DNA of 64,000 bases, from NCBI RefSeq assembly GCF_001667275.1, contig NZ_LZHV01000042.1:52807-116806 (forward strand), given 5' to 3'. The position numbers were made by a program, and so were the translations under genes. The notes under the pieces were generated by a model. That model had not been told where the DNA came from. It ran no database searches and was given only the letters and a program-made list of their open reading frames with translations. The DNA is from Mycobacterium sp. ACS4054 (GTDB lineage Bacteria > Actinomycetota > Actinomycetes > Mycobacteriales > Mycobacteriaceae). Shown in pieces: positions 61,299-64,000 of this stretch (the first letter of the stretch is position 1; each line of letters opens with the position of its first letter).

Positions 61299-62867
61299 GT
61301 GGACGACCCCGAACAGCCCGCCCCCGGCATCAGCCGCCGTCGGTTGTTGGCGACCGGCGCGGTCTCGGCCGCCCTCGGCGCGGGCCTGGGCGGCGGGGCC
61401 GCCCTGCTGTGGTCGCACCCCGCCGCGCCCGGCCTCTGGTATCAGCCCGGCCGCACCGGCGCGCCGCCGGTGAGCGGGCTGCACCTGCAATTCGGCCGCG
61501 ATGCCGGCACCGAGGCGGTGGTGTCCTGGCACACCGTCGACGCCGTCGGCAACCCGCGCGTGATGCTCGGCACGCCGGCGTCGGGCCTCGGGCGCACCGT
61601 GGCGGCCGAAACCCGCACCTACCGGGACGCCAGGTCGAACACCGAAGTCCGGGTGAACCACGCGCGCCTGACGAACCTGACCCCGGACACCGACTACGTG
61701 TACGCCGCGGTGCACGACGGCGCCGAGCCGCAGATGGGCACCCTCCGAACCGCACCGTCGGGCCGAAAGCCGTTCCGCTTCACCAGCTTTGGCGATCAGT
61801 CCACGCCGACGCTGGCAAGATTGCCCGACGGCCGGTACGGCACCGACAACATCGGGTCACCGGCCGCCGCCGACACCACCCTGGCGATCGAGCGCATGGC
61901 GCCGTTGTTCAATCTGGTCAACGGCGACCTGTGCTACGCCAACCTCGCGCAAGACCGGATCCGCACCTGGTCGGCCTGGTTCGACAACAACACCCGATCG
62001 GCGCGCTACCGGCCGTGGATGCCGGCGGCGGGCAACCACGAGAACGAGTGGGGCAACGGGCCAATCGGCTACGGCGCCTATCAGACCTACTTCGCGGTTC
62101 CGGACTCGGGATCGAGCACCGAGACCCGCGGGCTGTGGTACTCGTTCACCGCCGGTTCGGTGCGGGTGATCAGCCTGAACAACGACGACGTGGCGTTTCA
62201 GGACGCCAGCAATTTCTACGTGCACGGCTACTCTTCAGGAGAGCAAAGGCGTTGGCTGGCGGCCGAACTCGCCGCCGCGCGAAGCGATCCCGACATCGAC
62301 TGGGTGGTCGTGTGCATGCACCAGACGGCGATCTCCACCGCCGACGCGCCCGCCAACGGCGCCGACCTGGGCATCCGCGAGGAATGGCTCCCGCTGTTCG
62401 ATCAGTACCGGGTCGACCTGGTGCTGTGCGGGCACGAACACCACTACGAGCGTTCGCACCCGGTGCGCGGCACGCTGCAGACCGACACCCGCACGCCGAT
62501 GCCGGTGGACACCCGCGACGACGTCATCGACTCCACCAAGGGGACGGTGCACGTCGTGATCGGCGGCGGTGGCACGTCCATGCCCACGAACGGCCTGTTG
62601 TTCCCCGAGCCGCGCTGCCGCGTGTTGACCGCCGTCGGCGCTTTCGATCCCGGGCTCGGGCACAAGGCGCCGACCTACGTTATGGAGGACGCGCCGTGGT
62701 CCGCCGTCCGGGATCGGGACAACCCCTACGGCTTCGCGGCGTTCGACGTGGACCCCGGCCAGCCGGGCGGCAACACCTCGATCAAGGCGACGCACTACGC
62801 GGTGAGCGGACCGTTCGGCGCGGTGACCGTGGTGGACCAGTTCACGCTGACAAAGCCGCGCGGATAG
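61299..62867 (+). CDS. Tat-exported purple-acid-phosphatase-type metallophosphoesterase (Rv2577-like)
   Basis: A 522-residue secreted phosphatase. The twin-arginine signal is SRRRLLATGAVSAALGAGLGG (Arg 13-15). A fibronectin-like N domain (~55-150) precedes the metallophosphoesterase core with all metal motifs: SFGDQS, NLVNGDLCYAN, AAGNHENEW, VVCMHQTAIS and CGHEHHYERSH. The GDxxY tyrosine is the charge-transfer residue of purple acid phosphatases. It probably releases phosphate outside the cytoplasm. The GTG at 61299 lies six bases after TATGAA, a possible leaderless -10. Confidence 0.94.
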   Translation: MDDPEQPAPGISRRRLLATGAVSAALGAGLGGGAALLWSHPAAPGLWYQPGRTGAPPVSGLHLQFGRDAGTEAVVSWHTVDAVGNPRVMLGTPASGLGRTVAAETRTYRDARSNTEVRVNHARLTNLTPDTDYVYAAVHDGAEPQMGTLRTAPSGRKPFRFTSFGDQSTPTLARLPDGRYGTDNIGSPAAADTTLAIERMAPLFNLVNGDLCYANLAQDRIRTWSAWFDNNTRSARYRPWMPAAGNHENEWGNGPIGYGAYQTYFAVPDSGSSTETRGLWYSFTAGSVRVISLNNDDVAFQDASNFYVHGYSSGEQRRWLAAELAAARSDPDIDWVVVCMHQTAISTADAPANGADLGIREEWLPLFDQYRVDLVLCGHEHHYERSHPVRGTLQTDTRTPMPVDTRDDVIDSTKGTVHVVIGGGGTSMPTNGLLFPEPRCRVLTAVGAFDPGLGHKAPTYVMEDAPWSAVRDRDNPYGFAAFDVDPGQPGGNTSIKATHYAVSGPFGAVTVVDQFTLTKPRG

Positions 62868-62868
62868 C

Positions 62869-63897
62869 TCAAAACAGCGTCGCCTGAACGGGTTCCGGCT
62901 CCACCCGGGCCGGAGCCGGTTGCCGGAACGAGCGCTCACCGCCGCCCAGCCCGTATTTCGCGATCAGCGGCGCGGCCCGCCCCCGCAGCAATTCGCGGTA
63001 GCCGGCCGGCAGGTACGCCCCGCGCCGGTACAGCTCGCGGTAGCTGGACACCAGCTCGGGATGCGAGCGGCCCAGCCAGGACATGAACCAGCCGCGGGTC
63101 GAACCGCGCAGGTGCAGGCCGAAGACCGTGACACCGGTGGCACCGGCCGCCGCGATCTGGCCAAGCAGCCGATCGAGGTGCTCTTTCGAGTCGGTCAGGT
63201 ACGGCAGCACCGGCGCCACCATCACGTGACAATCCAGCCCGGCCTCGCGGACCGCGGCGATCAGGCCAAGCCGCGCCTGAGGCGTGGGCGTGCCGGGTTC
63301 GACGTCGCGATGCAGGTCCGCGTCACCGACCGCCAGCGACACGGCGACCGATAGCGGAACGTGTTGCGCCGCATCGGAAATCAACGGCAGATCGCGGCGC
63401 AGCAGCGTGCCCTTGGTGAGGATCGACAGTGGGGTGCCGGATTCGGCCAGGGCGCCGATGATGCCCGGCATCAGCGCGTAGCGGCCCTCGGCGCGCTGGT
63501 ATGGGTCGGTGTTGGTGCCCAGCGCGACGGTTTCGCGCCGCCACGACGGCCGGCGCAGCTCGCGGCGCAATACCTCGACGACGTTGGTCTTGACGACTAC
63601 CTGGCTGTCAAAGTCGTTGCCGCAGTTGAAATCCAGGTATTCGTGGGTGGGCCGGGCGAAGCAATAGCGGCACGCGTGCGAGCAGCCGCGGTAGCCGTTG
63701 ACGGTGTAGCGGAAGGGCAGCGCCGAAGCATCCGGCACCCTGTTGAGCGCGGACTTGCACAGCACCTCGTGAAAGGTGATGCCCTCGAACTGTGGCGCGC
63801 GCACGCTGCGGACCAGGCCGATCCGCTGCAACCCCGGCAACGCTCCGTCCTCGACGGGCTCCCCGTTGACGGCGACAGCCTGGTCCGCCCAGCGCAT
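62869..63897 (-). CDS. Rv2578c-type radical SAM protein (SPL-like), SOS-controlled
   Basis: A 342-residue radical SAM protein with the cluster motif C72-x3-C76-x2-C79 (YRGCSHACRYCFARPTHEYL). The barrel has GTNTDPYQRAEG, ILTKGTLLRRDLPLI and VMVAPVLPYLTDSKEHL. It belongs to the COG1533 (SplB-like) group, which includes spore photoproduct lyase relatives, but mycobacteria make no spores. A DNA-repair or nucleic-acid-modifying role is suggested by the perfect LexA box eight bases upstream of the ATG. Its stop is one base from the convergent phosphatase stop. Confidence 0.93.
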   Translation of the reverse strand: MRWADQAVAVNGEPVEDGALPGLQRIGLVRSVRAPQFEGITFHEVLCKSALNRVPDASALPFRYTVNGYRGCSHACRYCFARPTHEYLDFNCGNDFDSQVVVKTNVVEVLRRELRRPSWRRETVALGTNTDPYQRAEGRYALMPGIIGALAESGTPLSILTKGTLLRRDLPLISDAAQHVPLSVAVSLAVGDADLHRDVEPGTPTPQARLGLIAAVREAGLDCHVMVAPVLPYLTDSKEHLDRLLGQIAAAGATGVTVFGLHLRGSTRGWFMSWLGRSHPELVSSYRELYRRGAYLPAGYRELLRGRAAPLIAKYGLGGGERSFRQPAPARVEPEPVQATLF

Positions 63898-63904
63898 GAC
63901 CTAT

Positions 63905-63931
63905 TCGAACAATAGTTCGATTGGATGTCAA
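63905..63931 (-). promoter_or_regulatory. LexA SOS box with adjoining -35
   Basis: TCGAAC-AATA-GTTCGA at 63905-63920 is a perfect match to the mycobacterial LexA palindrome TCGAAC-N4-GTTCGA. On the minus strand a consensus -35 TTGACA (63926-63931) lies just upstream, so LexA would sit over the spacer and -10 region and block the radical SAM gene until DNA damage. Confidence 0.9.
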
Positions 63932-63943
63932 GGACCCCGCGTG

Positions 63944-64000
63944 TCAGATGTGGCCGGGCACCACGATCGGCGGTGGCGGCGGGGGCGGCGGGGGTGTCCA
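63944..64000 (-). CDS. C-terminal end of a proline-rich protein (partial)
   Basis: The last 18 codons of a minus-strand frame entering from beyond the window: WTPPPPPPPPP-type run, then IVVPGHI and TGA at 63944-63946. A run of eight or nine prolines followed by a hydrophobic end is typical of mycobacterial secreted or membrane proteins, but too little is visible to name it. The stop is 47 bases upstream of the radical SAM start. Confidence 0.5.
   Translation of the reverse strand, partial: WTPPPPPPPPPIVVPGHI

Noticed and set aside
63961..64000. GGC/GGGGG-rich tract as a nucleotide repeat element
   Set aside because: On the minus strand it reads as an ordinary polyproline coding run followed by IVVPGHI and a stop, so it is explained as the end of a protein gene.

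Overview
The window is high-GC (roughly two-thirds G+C) chromosomal DNA of a slow-growing Mycobacterium, most likely of the M. avium complex. The evidence is the mycobacterial mIHF gene, a PyrR-headed pyrimidine operon, the arginine/ornithine-type decarboxylase adi, and a long run of genes whose order matches M. tuberculosis H37Rv Rv2531c to Rv2578c. All Rv comparisons are from memory of that genome, not from a search. No tRNA, rRNA, CRISPR array or intact insertion sequence was seen.

Layout. (1) 1-9.9 kb: the 5' part of mihF, a divergent MerR-HTH/Mop-domain gene, and the operon pyrR-pyrB-pyrC-(membrane protein)-carA-carB-pyrF on the minus strand. Its junctions are ATGA, GTGA or 1-base overlaps, and a PyrR-binding-loop-like leader overlaps the pyrR ribosome binding site. 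(2) 9.9-22.1 kb: an accessory block. It holds a secreted cellulose-binding-module protein, a STAS anti-anti-sigma factor, a beta-lactamase-fold serine hydrolase and a GNAT acetyltransferase. It also holds a six-gene translationally coupled operon (GntR regulator, 2x[4Fe-4S] ferredoxin, lipoprotein binding protein, permease, ATPase, and an AprA-like flavoprotein fused to HEAT repeats), an MFS transporter, a duplicated-repeat membrane protein and a small secreted protein. (3) 22.1-40.8 kb: adi, nusB-efp-pepQ, the shikimate cluster aroC-aroK-aroB-aroQ, a type IV prepilin peptidase, and aroE-mltG-ruvX-alaS, then yjbQ, a tandem stress-protein domain gene and rarA. (4) 40.8-52.1 kb: a proline/glycine-rich membrane protein and the transglutaminase/DUF2126 - circularly permuted ATP-grasp/alpha-E - zinc metallopeptidase - transglutaminase group, split by a REP13E12-type HNH gene and a membrane protein. 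(5) 52.1-64 kb: small conserved genes, a FUSC exporter, a deazaflavin nitroreductase-like gene, aspS, a ketopantoate-reductase-like gene with an apparent ATT start, a YpfJ metalloprotease, an MFS exporter, a patatin phospholipase, a Tat-exported purple-acid-type phosphatase and a radical SAM gene under a perfect LexA (SOS) box.

How the genes fit together. The pyr operon makes UMP and carbamoyl phosphate, with PyrR as the RNA-level sensor. The aro genes make chorismate. efp/nusB/alaS/aspS serve transcription and translation. The AprAB-like operon most plausibly imports an organosulfur or other oxyanion compound and transfers electrons to or from it. The transglutaminase/ATP-grasp group looks like a peptide-ligating and peptide-cleaving system of unknown product. 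Many monocistronic genes have a TANNNT -10 box 6-8 bases before the start codon, so leaderless transcription is common here.
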